A stretch of DNA of 64,000 nucleotides, from positions 62,001 through 126,000 of the forward strand of contig JAEUJW010000066.1 in the NCBI GenBank assembly GCA_016793465.1. Direction: 5' to 3'. The notes under the pieces are model-generated. The model had not been told where the DNA came from and did not search any database. It saw nothing but the letters and a program-made list of their open reading frames with translations. Below, piece by piece: positions 40,998-49,361 of this stretch (its first letter is position 1; each line of letters opens with the position of its first letter). Source of the stretch: Myxococcales bacterium (GTDB taxonomy: Bacteria; Myxococcota; Polyangia; Nannocystales; Nannocystaceae). A program made the translations under genes and the position numbers.

Positions 40998-43022
40998 ATG
41001 CGAGACAACGATCCAAAACGTCGCGCGCCGATCGAAGCATCGGATGAAGACGACGACGTGCTCGCCAACACCTTCGTCGACGACGGAGACGTGCAGATCG
41101 ACCACGAGGAGCCCGCCGAGCCGGCGCACGACGAATTCGCCGACATGATGATCGAGACCGACGATCCGGTCGCGGGCCCCGACCCCGCGGTCGAGACGCT
41201 CGACGTCGACTTCGACGACGACCACGCCCAGCCGCGCATGCTGGACTTCGTCAGCACCGAGGTCTCGATGGTCATGCAGCTGCCCACGCGGCCGCCGCCC
41301 GAGCCCGACGCGCCCAAGGTGCCCGCGCGCCGCACCACCGCCGCCCAGCTGCGCCACGACCTGCGCACGCCGTTCAACCAGATCATCGGCTACAGCGAGA
41401 TGCTGATCGAGGACGCCGAGGCCTCGAGCAACGAGTTCATCGTCAACAACATCGGCCAGATCCTGACCGACGCCCAGCAGCTGCTCGCGCTCATCGACGA
41501 GATCCTCGACCCCCACGCCGCGCGTCCCAGCCAGGAGCGGCTCAACCGCGACCTCCTGTTCCCGCTCAGCCACCTGCTCAGCCACGTCGAGCGGGTCGTG
41601 CACATGGCCAGCCAGCGCGGCCAGGCCGACGTGCTCGCCGACATCGAGCGCATCCTCGAGGCGGTGCGCCGGCTCGACCAGATCGTGTCCGGCGGCGCCG
41701 TCATCAGGGCCCTCAGCAGCACCCGCGAGACCCCGCCGCCGCCGGTGATGATCCAGCCGACCCAGGCCAGCGCCGCCCACCCGGCCCCGCGGCGCAACAG
41801 CCTGGCCTCGCACACCGACACCGGCAAGATCCTGGTCGTCGACGACAACGAGTCCAACCGCAACATGCTCTCGCGCCGCCTGCAGCGCCAGGGCCACACC
41901 GTGCACCTCGCCGAGAACGGCCGCCGCGCGCTCGAGATGCTGCGCGAGCAGGACTTCGACCTCGTCCTGCTCGACGTCATGATGCCCGAGATGGACGGCT
42001 ACCAGGTCCTCGAGCACCTCCACGCCGACGACAAGCTGCGCGGCCTCCCGGTCATCATGATCTCCGCGCTCGACCAGCTCGACACCACCGTCAAGTCGAT
42101 CGAGCTCGGCGCCGAGGACTCGCTGTCCAAGCCGTTCAACCCGGTGGTCCTGCGCGCCCGCATCGGCGCCTGCCTCGAGAAGAAGCGCCTGCGGGACCGC
42201 GAGCGCGCCTACATTAAAAAACTCCGCAGCGAGCAGGAGCGCAGCGAGCAGCTCCTATTAAACATCCTCCCCGGGCCGATCGCCGCCCGCCTGAAGGAGG
42301 GCCAGCGGACCATCGCCGACGTCTTCCCCGACGTGACCGTCCTCTTCGCCGACCTCGTCGGCTTCACCCGCATGTCCGAGCAGCTCCCGCCCGCCGAGCT
42401 CGTCGCCATGCTCAACAAGATCTTCTCGATGTTCGACCAGCTCGCCGAGAAGCACGGCCTCGAGAAGATCAAGACGATCGGCGACGAGTACATGGCCGCC
42501 AGCGGCCTGCCGATGCCGCGGCCCGACCACGCCGAGGCCATGGCCGAGATGGCCCTCGACATGCTCGCCGTCATCGAGCGCTTCAACGCCCGGCGCAACC
42601 GCGGCGTCCGCATCCGCATCGGCATGAACTGCGGCCCGGTCACCGCCGGCATCATCGGCACCAAGAAGTTCGCGTACGACCTGTGGGGCGACACCGTCAA
42701 CATCGCCAGCCGCATGGAGTCGCACGGCATCGCCAACGCCGTGCAGGTCACCGAGGCCACCTACAAGCGCCTGCGCCACAAGTACGCCTTCCAGCGCCGC
42801 GGCATCATCCACGTCAAGGGCAAGGGCGCCCTGTGCACCTACTTCCTGGTCGGTCGGCGCCCGAGCAAGCAGCCGGTCACGCTCGACAGCTTCGCCGGGC
42901 CGATCCCCACCGCCCCGACCGCCGGTCCGGCCGCGCCGATCGGCCGGGGCTCGCCGGTCGACCTGCGCCGCCCGATCCCCGCCGGCGGCGAGCTCAACAT
43001 CCTCGACGACGACGACGACTGA
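40998..43022 (+). CDS. DHp-receiver-adenylate cyclase hybrid
   Basis: This encodes 674 residues. An acidic N-terminus (1-110) is followed by a DHp dimerisation helix with LRHDLRTPFNQIIGYSEMLIED (His120), but no HATPase domain follows. A receiver (about 278-395) has KILVVDDNESNRNMLSRRL, Asp in DLVLLDVMMPEMDG and Lys in SLSKPFNPVVL. A class III cyclase catalytic domain (about 440-620) has TVLFADLVGFTRMSEQ (metal Asp), EKIKTIGDEYMAAS (metal Asp and adenine Lys) and YDLWGDTVNIASRMES (adenine Asp), so adenylate rather than guanylate cyclase. The DHp may act as a phosphotransfer or dimer module. An acidic tail ends the protein. Cytoplasmic. Confidence 0.88.
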   Translation: MRDNDPKRRAPIEASDEDDDVLANTFVDDGDVQIDHEEPAEPAHDEFADMMIETDDPVAGPDPAVETLDVDFDDDHAQPRMLDFVSTEVSMVMQLPTRPPPEPDAPKVPARRTTAAQLRHDLRTPFNQIIGYSEMLIEDAEASSNEFIVNNIGQILTDAQQLLALIDEILDPHAARPSQERLNRDLLFPLSHLLSHVERVVHMASQRGQADVLADIERILEAVRRLDQIVSGGAVIRALSSTRETPPPPVMIQPTQASAAHPAPRRNSLASHTDTGKILVVDDNESNRNMLSRRLQRQGHTVHLAENGRRALEMLREQDFDLVLLDVMMPEMDGYQVLEHLHADDKLRGLPVIMISALDQLDTTVKSIELGAEDSLSKPFNPVVLRARIGACLEKKRLRDRERAYIKKLRSEQERSEQLLLNILPGPIAARLKEGQRTIADVFPDVTVLFADLVGFTRMSEQLPPAELVAMLNKIFSMFDQLAEKHGLEKIKTIGDEYMAASGLPMPRPDHAEAMAEMALDMLAVIERFNARRNRGVRIRIGMNCGPVTAGIIGTKKFAYDLWGDTVNIASRMESHGIANAVQVTEATYKRLRHKYAFQRRGIIHVKGKGALCTYFLVGRRPSKQPVTLDSFAGPIPTAPTAGPAAPIGRGSPVDLRRPIPAGGELNILDDDDD

Positions 43023-43391
43023 ACCTCGTCCGCACCGGGTGACGAGGTCGTCGTCGCCACGCGCCGCCCTCGGGCCTCACCGTGATCGGCCTCGCGAGTC
43101 CGCCGAGCTCGTCGCCCGCGGTGCTCACGGTTCGTCCCCCGACGTCCCGTCCGCGCCGACCCCTCGCAGCGCATTCACTTCCGCCGATGTCACGAACCGT
43201 GACATTTCCCGCGCTCACCTCGCGCTGTCTCCAGGCCTAACTGCGTCATCGCTACGAATCGTGACATCGTCGCGATGTCCCGCGACTGTCGCCTCCGCGG
43301 CCCCTGCTCGGCGCTCGCGGAAATGCACGTACACCCGCGAAACTCCTCGACTTTCGAGATAGCCGCCCGTCTTGCACAATTGCCGCCCCGC
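43023..43391. other. 369-base intergenic region before the macroglobulin gene
   Basis: It contains two related palindromes (43187-43205 and 43263-43279) and a 13-base near-repeat, described separately. The left part is plain GC-rich sequence. No RNA gene or small ORF with good start is visible. Confidence 0.5.
43187..43205. promoter_or_regulatory. Perfect inverted repeat ATGTCACG-AAC-CGTGACAT (possible operator)
   Basis: Eight-base arms with a three-base spacer, no mismatch. The right half with flank (CGAACCGTGACAT) recurs as CGAATCGTGACAT at 43255-43267, 62 bases on, about six helical turns. A second short palindrome GACATCG-TCG-CGATGTC lies at 43263-43279. The set precedes the alpha-2-macroglobulin gene by 110-200 bases, fitting a regulator binding site. 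Confidence 0.5.
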
Positions 43392-46300
43392 ATGGCTCGC
43401 CCTCTTCGTCGCCCTCGCATCACCTCCATCGTCTCGCCGCTGCTGCTCGCGCTGTTCGCCTGTCAGCCCGTCCCGCAGCAGCCGAGCAACCTCGGCGAGG
43501 GCGGCGAGCAGACCGACGCCAGCGGCGACCTGCTCGTGCGCAACGTGCCCGACGTGAGCGCCGACCTCGTGTTCCCGCCGTCGCGCGCCGGCCGACGCGA
43601 GCGCCCCGCGCTCGAGGACGGCGACGAGGCCAGAGCCACCGACAACTCCGACCCCAACGTCGGCTTCAAGGTCCAGTCGCCGACCCTCGAGGACGGCAAG
43701 GACACCTTCGAGGTCCAGGGCCAGACCGTGCGCGTCGTGCTCAACCGACCCGCCGCCCTCCCGCGCCCGCTGAAGAACGGCAAGGAGGTCCCCGCCGACG
43801 CCGCGACCCTGAAGATCGAGCCCGCGGTGGCCGGCAAGACCGTGTGGACCTCGAACAACGCCGTCGAGTTCCGCGCCGACAAGCCGTTCGTCCCGGAGCA
43901 GGAGTACACGCTCACGGTCGGCGAGATCAAAACCGCGGACGGCGTCGCCGTCGCCCCGTTCACCGCCAAGTTCACCGCCGAGCCGCGCATCGAGGTCGCC
44001 GGCAAGACGCTGACGTACCTGCCGGACCCGGAGGAGCCCGGGGTGGTCGAGATCTTCCCCTACTCGGGCAGCAAGATCGCCACCGACGGCAAGCTCTCGA
44101 TCGTGTTCGACCAGCCGGTCAAGCCCAAGCAGGTCGCCGACATGATCAAGCTGACGCTCTGGCAGAGCGGCAAGCCCGGCGACGAGATCCCCGTCCGCAT
44201 CACCAACGCCGCCAGCGGCCGCCTCCAGGGCCACACCCTGAAGGCCGGCCAGATCATCGAGGTCCGCCCCAAGTCCCCGCTCGCGCCCGACACCGACGTC
44301 GCCCTCGCCATCGACACGCCCACCGACGTCGACGAGGACGAGATGACCCGCGTCTACTCCGTCGCCGGCCCGCTCACCCTCGAGAAGGTCACCTGCGGCT
44401 ACGGCTACGACCGCACCGTCTGCGACTACAGCGACGGCACGCTCGTCACCGACGGCCGCGAGGTCGCCATCGAGTACTCCAACCGCCTGACCCTCGACCA
44501 GAAGGCCGCCAAGACCGCGATCGACATCTCCCCCCGCGTCGACAACATGAACGTGTGGGTCAACGACTACTGGGGCGGCGGCGGCCGCATCAACATCTCC
44601 GGCGTGTTCCTGCCGTCGGCCGAGTACACCGTCCGTCTACCTGCCCTGAAGGACAGCTACGGCAACACCCTCCCGGCCCAGGAGATCCTGGTCAAGACCG
44701 CCGCGCTCGCGGCCAGCGTGTCGATGCCCGAGGGCGTGCTGATCCTCGACGCCGCCGCCTCGCGCGCGTTCACCGTGACCACCCGCAACGTCGCCAGCGG
44801 CAAGCTGCGCGCCTGGCTGGTCCAGGACGACCCCGAGGCCCTGAAGAAGGCGCGCAACCAGGTCAACGAGCACGACCTCCCCGCCGACCCGCCCGCCGTC
44901 GAGATCGGCTTCCTGCCCGAGCCCAAGCAGAACGAGTTCGTCACCACCCCGGTCGACCTGCTCGGCAAGCTCGCCCCCGGCAAGAACTATATCCTCACCG
45001 TCGACCTCGAGGAGACCGCCTTCGACGCCAGGCCGATCTCCTACCCCTCGTGGATGTCCGCCTCGCGCAGCCCCATGGCCCTCGTCACCCCCGGCGACGA
45101 CAAGGCCCTGGCCGTGCACACCCACATCACCCCCGAGGCCACGCTCGTGCACGTCGCCCGCCTGGCCTCCGGCGAACCTGTCCCCGGGGCCAGCTTCAGC
45201 CTCAGCGGCAAGCCCGTCGACGGCCGCGCCACCGACGCCAACGGCTTCGCGGTGCTGCCCGTCGGCCTCGGCCAGGCCGACGCCGCGACGCTGCTGGTCC
45301 AGGCCGGACCGACCAGCCTCACCGTGCCGCTTAAATCCTCCGGCCGCGACGCCCGCCTGTTCCCCGACATCTCCGCCAGCGAGGCCCCGCTGCTCGGCGA
45401 CCGCCGCGCCATGGTGATCACCGACCGCGGCATCTACCGCCCCGGCTCGAAGGTGTTCATCAAGGCGAGCCTGCGCCGCAAGCTCGGCGAGCAGATCGTG
45501 CCGCTCGCGTCGACCCCCGTGCGCGTGAAGGTGCTCGGCCCGACCGACGACGAGCTCACCGACCGCGCGGTCGTCACCGATGACATGGGCTCCGTCGGCG
45601 TCGAGTACGACATCCCCGCCGAGGGCCGCATCGGCCGCCACCGCATCACCATCGCCGAGAGCGCGACCCCAGGCAACGCCCTCGACGAGACCGTCATCCA
45701 GGTCGCCGAGTTCGAACCCCCGCGCTTCACCGTCGACGTCGACGCCTCGGTCGCCGCCGTCAACACCCTGCGCGCCAAGGTCCTCGGCAAGTACCTGTTC
45801 GGCGCCGCCATGGACAAGGCCCAGGTCCAGTGGACCCTCACCCGCGCGCCCGCCGAGCTGCCCTCTGGCCCCTTCACCGACGCCGGCTTCCGCTTCACCG
45901 ACGACCGCTACCACTGGTGGGAGGACGACGGCGACGGCGACGGCGACGGCGACAGCGACTGGTCGCGCGCCGGCGAGGGCACGCTCGGCCCCGACGGCAC
46001 ACTCGCGGTCAGCCAGAAGCTCGACCTCGGCGGCGCCGTCGGCCCGCAGGAGTTCACCTTCGAGGCCGACGTCGCCGACAGCTCGTACCGCCACATCGCC
46101 GGCCGCGGCAGCGTGGTCGTGCACCCCGCGCAGCGCTACGCCGGCCTGAAGATCGACCGCCCGTGGGGCGACGTCGGCGTCGCGGTGCCGGTCAAGCTCG
46201 GCGTGATCGACCGCGAGGGCAAGCCGGTCGAGGGCGTCGCCGTCACCGCCAAGCTCAACCTCGTCGACTGGACCTACAGCCGCAAGCCGCGCAAGCGCGG

Positions 46301-49193
46301 CGGCTACGACTACCAGTGGCAGCGCACGGTCAAGACCGTCGACACCTGCGCCGCCACCAGCGCGCGCTCGGCCGTCACCTGCGACCTCACCCCGCCGGAG
46401 AACGGCTCGTTCGAGGTCGTCTCGGAGATCGACGGCAAGCCCGGCGGCGTGACCTCGATGTGGGCCTGGTCGTACGGCGGCAGCAGCGGCGCCCGCAAGG
46501 CCGTGCCGACCCGCGGCCGCACCCTCGACATCATCGCCGACAAGGGCCGCTACGTGCCCGGCGAGACCGCGAAGCTGATGATCCAGAACCCCTTCCCGGC
46601 CGCGACCGTGATCTTCACGCTCGAGCAGGGCGGCCTCTTGAACCAGCAGGTCATGCGCCTCGAAGAGCCGGCCAAGGTCTTCGACGTGCCGATCCTCCCC
46701 GGCCACGCGCCCTACGTGCACGCCACCGTCACCGTGCTCCCGATCGGCGCCGGCGACGAGCGCACCGACTGGAAGATCGGCGCGATCCGCCTGCCCGTCG
46801 CCCTCGACGACGTCCGCCTCGCCGCCACCGTCGCCTCCGACAAGTCCGCCTACGAGCCCCGCGAGCCCGTCACCGTCAACATCGACGTCAAGGACAAGGG
46901 CCAGCCCATCGCCGGCGCCGAGGTCGCGCTCGCCGTCGTCGACGAGGGCATCCTGCGCATGACCAACTTCCACGCCGAGGACCCCTCCAAGTCCCTGCGC
47001 CCCGGTCAGCCGCTCCGCTTCGACGTGTCCGACTCGCGCGACCGCCTCGCCGCCCTGCTCGACCACTCCCAGACCGCCGGCGACGGCGCCGGCGACGGCA
47101 CCTCCACCACCTCCAACGCCCGCAAGAACTTCCTCCAGACCGCCTACTGGAAGCCCGACCTGCGCACCGACTCCAACGGCCGCGCCACCGCGACCTTCAC
47201 CCTGCCCGACAACCTCACGCGCTTTCGCATGATGGCCGTCGTCATCGACAAGACCGGCAAGGGCGCCGCCGCCGAGTCCGACTTCACCGTGCGCCGCCCG
47301 GTCATGATGGTCCCCGTGGTCCCGCGCTTCGCCGCCGTCGGCGACCAGTTCAACGCCGCCGCGATGGTCCACAACAACACCGACCAGCCGCTCAGCGCCA
47401 AGGTCACCCTCAACGGCGCGACCATCCCCGTCAGCGTCGAGCCCCAGGGCCACAACCGCGTCGACTTCCCGCTCACCGCCGACGCCGTCGGCGAGCTCCG
47501 CTTCGACTTCTCGGTGCGCGACGGCGCCGACAAACTCCGCGACTCGGTCATGCAGACCATCCCGGTCGACGTGCCCGGCCTGCCCGAGCGCCCGCACCTC
47601 AGCGGCGCGTTCGTCGGCGAGCAGCTCGTGCGCATGCAGGTCCCGCAGTCGGTGCTCGTCGGCCGCGGCGACGACGACTTCGTGACCGTGCAGGTCGGCC
47701 AGCACCTGTGGCCCGAGCTCGGCGCCCGCATGCGCTTCCTGCTCGACTACCCCCACGGCTGCGTCGAGCAGACCACCTCGAGCACGCTCCCGCTGCTCGC
47801 CGCCAAGGACATCCTCCCGCGCATCGGCTTCACCGGCATGTCGCAGGACGAGCTCGACAAGCGCATCGTCGCCGGCCTGCAGCGCCTCGCCAGCATGCGC
47901 ACCAGCAGCGGCGGCCTCGGCTACTGGCCCGGCGACGACACCCCCAACGTCTACGGCACCGCCTACGCCGCCCGCGCCGTGGTCGCCGCCAAGCAGGCCA
48001 ACATTAAAATCCCCGACGGCCTCGAGGACGCGATCGAGGACTACCTGCAGGAGCGCCTGCTCAGCGACGGCATCGAGGGCGAGGTCCAGGCGGCGATCGC
48101 CCAGACCCTCGCCGAGCTCGGCACGCTCGAGGCCAGCGCCGCCGACGCGTTGCACGACCGCGCCGGCGGCCAGGGCACCTTCGGCAAGGCCAGCCTGGCG
48201 ATCGCCCTCGCCGCGCTGCCCGGCCAGGACGACCGCGTCAAGAAGCTGCTCGACGAGGTCGAGTCCAACTTCGACGCCGACGGCAAGCTGAAGTCCTCCG
48301 ACCGCGGCGACTTCTACTACTACGGCTCCGACACCCGCACGCGCGCCCAGGCGGCGATGGCCCTCGGCAAGCTGCGCCCCGGCTCGCTGCTGCAGACCAA
48401 GCTCGTGCAGGGCCTGGCCGGCGAGACCGAGGCCTACACCACCCAGGCGACCGCGTTCTCGCTGCTGGCCCTCGCGCAGCAGATCCGTGGCCTGCCGAGC
48501 GACGGCGTCGACTTCACCGTCAGCCTCGCCGGCCAGCCGCTCACCCCCACCAACGACCTCGGCGCCGGCAGCAAGGAGTTCCGCGTCCCGCTCGCCGACC
48601 TCCGCGGCGCCGAGAAGACGCTGCAGCTGCGCAGCGACTCCAAGGCCGCGCTCGCCTTCATCGTCCGCGGCGCCTGGAAGGTCGCCCTCTCCGACGCCAA
48701 GGGCCTCGCCGCCACCAGCGCCCCCGACGGCCCCGACGTCTACCGCGTGATCACCGACGCCCGCGGCGAGGCCATCGACCTCACCGCCGTCAAACCGGGC
48801 CAGGTCCTGCGCATCGCCCTGCTCGCCAAGCTGCCCGTCGGCGAGCTCGACTCGAGCGAGATGAACTACCTCGCCGTCACCGACCGCCTGCCCGCCGGCT
48901 TCGAGCCGATCCAGACCGACCTCTGGACCGTCGCCCGCGCCCCGGAGATCTCCGACAAGCACCCGTTCGCCGACATGCTGCGCTGGGGCGGCTCCGACGC
49001 CTCCTACATGGAGCTCCGCGACGACCGCGTCTACATCTACTTCGACCGCATCTGGGGCGAGCGCGTGCTCGCGTCCTACCTCGTCCGCGCCTCCACCCCC
49101 GGCAACTTCGTGCTCCCGCCCGCCGCCGCCGAGTTCATGTACGTCGGCGACAGCCACGGCTACAGCTCGTCCGGCAGCGTCACCGTGAAGTAG
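43392..49193 (+). CDS. Bacterial alpha-2-macroglobulin lipoprotein
   Basis: This encodes 1933 residues. Start at 43392 gives MARPLRRPRITSIVSPLLLALFACQP, a lipoprotein signal. Macroglobulin-like beta domains follow (MG1 onward, about 100-1200), with the Asp/Gly run DGDGDGDGDSDW in a loop. The bait/GQ-like region passes to the thioester domain with DYPHGCVEQTTSS, Cys1457 and Gln two residues after Glu (CxEQ), keeping the reactive thioester. The C-terminus is a receptor-like beta domain. It should trap attacking proteases in the periplasm. Downstream is PBP1C, the usual partner, here 168 bases away on the same strand. Start could be contested but the lipobox supports it. Confidence 0.93.
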   Translation: MARPLRRPRITSIVSPLLLALFACQPVPQQPSNLGEGGEQTDASGDLLVRNVPDVSADLVFPPSRAGRRERPALEDGDEARATDNSDPNVGFKVQSPTLEDGKDTFEVQGQTVRVVLNRPAALPRPLKNGKEVPADAATLKIEPAVAGKTVWTSNNAVEFRADKPFVPEQEYTLTVGEIKTADGVAVAPFTAKFTAEPRIEVAGKTLTYLPDPEEPGVVEIFPYSGSKIATDGKLSIVFDQPVKPKQVADMIKLTLWQSGKPGDEIPVRITNAASGRLQGHTLKAGQIIEVRPKSPLAPDTDVALAIDTPTDVDEDEMTRVYSVAGPLTLEKVTCGYGYDRTVCDYSDGTLVTDGREVAIEYSNRLTLDQKAAKTAIDISPRVDNMNVWVNDYWGGGGRINISGVFLPSAEYTVRLPALKDSYGNTLPAQEILVKTAALAASVSMPEGVLILDAAASRAFTVTTRNVASGKLRAWLVQDDPEALKKARNQVNEHDLPADPPAVEIGFLPEPKQNEFVTTPVDLLGKLAPGKNYILTVDLEETAFDARPISYPSWMSASRSPMALVTPGDDKALAVHTHITPEATLVHVARLASGEPVPGASFSLSGKPVDGRATDANGFAVLPVGLGQADAATLLVQAGPTSLTVPLKSSGRDARLFPDISASEAPLLGDRRAMVITDRGIYRPGSKVFIKASLRRKLGEQIVPLASTPVRVKVLGPTDDELTDRAVVTDDMGSVGVEYDIPAEGRIGRHRITIAESATPGNALDETVIQVAEFEPPRFTVDVDASVAAVNTLRAKVLGKYLFGAAMDKAQVQWTLTRAPAELPSGPFTDAGFRFTDDRYHWWEDDGDGDGDGDSDWSRAGEGTLGPDGTLAVSQKLDLGGAVGPQEFTFEADVADSSYRHIAGRGSVVVHPAQRYAGLKIDRPWGDVGVAVPVKLGVIDREGKPVEGVAVTAKLNLVDWTYSRKPRKRGGYDYQWQRTVKTVDTCAATSARSAVTCDLTPPENGSFEVVSEIDGKPGGVTSMWAWSYGGSSGARKAVPTRGRTLDIIADKGRYVPGETAKLMIQNPFPAATVIFTLEQGGLLNQQVMRLEEPAKVFDVPILPGHAPYVHATVTVLPIGAGDERTDWKIGAIRLPVALDDVRLAATVASDKSAYEPREPVTVNIDVKDKGQPIAGAEVALAVVDEGILRMTNFHAEDPSKSLRPGQPLRFDVSDSRDRLAALLDHSQTAGDGAGDGTSTTSNARKNFLQTAYWKPDLRTDSNGRATATFTLPDNLTRFRMMAVVIDKTGKGAAAESDFTVRRPVMMVPVVPRFAAVGDQFNAAAMVHNNTDQPLSAKVTLNGATIPVSVEPQGHNRVDFPLTADAVGELRFDFSVRDGADKLRDSVMQTIPVDVPGLPERPHLSGAFVGEQLVRMQVPQSVLVGRGDDDFVTVQVGQHLWPELGARMRFLLDYPHGCVEQTTSSTLPLLAAKDILPRIGFTGMSQDELDKRIVAGLQRLASMRTSSGGLGYWPGDDTPNVYGTAYAARAVVAAKQANIKIPDGLEDAIEDYLQERLLSDGIEGEVQAAIAQTLAELGTLEASAADALHDRAGGQGTFGKASLAIALAALPGQDDRVKKLLDEVESNFDADGKLKSSDRGDFYYYGSDTRTRAQAAMALGKLRPGSLLQTKLVQGLAGETEAYTTQATAFSLLALAQQIRGLPSDGVDFTVSLAGQPLTPTNDLGAGSKEFRVPLADLRGAEKTLQLRSDSKAALAFIVRGAWKVALSDAKGLAATSAPDGPDVYRVITDARGEAIDLTAVKPGQVLRIALLAKLPVGELDSSEMNYLAVTDRLPAGFEPIQTDLWTVARAPEISDKHPFADMLRWGGSDASYMELRDDRVYIYFDRIWGERVLASYLVRASTPGNFVLPPAAAEFMYVGDSHGYSSSGSVTVK
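45927..45956. repeat. GACGGC hexamer tandem (4 units plus a variant)
   Basis: Four perfect GACGGC copies (45927-45950) and one GACAGC encode the Asp-Gly run in a macroglobulin loop. Prone to copy-number change by slippage; acidic and flexible, possibly calcium-binding or a bait loop. Confidence 0.75.
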
Positions 49194-49205
49194 ATCATTA
49201 AAAAT

Positions 49206-49235
49206 CGACGGCGGCGCCCCGCGCGTCCGCCGTCG
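49206..49235. terminator. CGACGGCGG/CCGCCGTCG hairpin after the macroglobulin gene
   Basis: Nine-base perfect arms start ten bases after the stop. An A tract precedes the stem (TTAAAAAT), so the T run would serve a minus-strand transcript; for the plus strand it is a plain hairpin. Confidence 0.4.
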
Positions 49236-49361
49236 TCCACCGAACGCCGCGCGCCGCGAACTCCCTCGCACACCCGACGCTCACCGCGAACTCGTCCTCG
49301 CTGCTCACCCCTTACTCGCCGCTCCCTGAATTAAACCCCGCCTCTCGCACGTTCCACGGTC

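Noticed and set aside
49206..49235. Intrinsic terminator for the macroglobulin gene
   Set aside because: Hairpin is good but the T run is on the wrong side for plus-strand transcription, so listed only as a weak hairpin.
44637..49271. 1544-codon open frame opposite the macroglobulin gene
   Set aside because: Composition (Gly/Val/Ala/Asp) and lack of motifs show an antisense shadow; the plus-strand protein has the thioester and lipobox.
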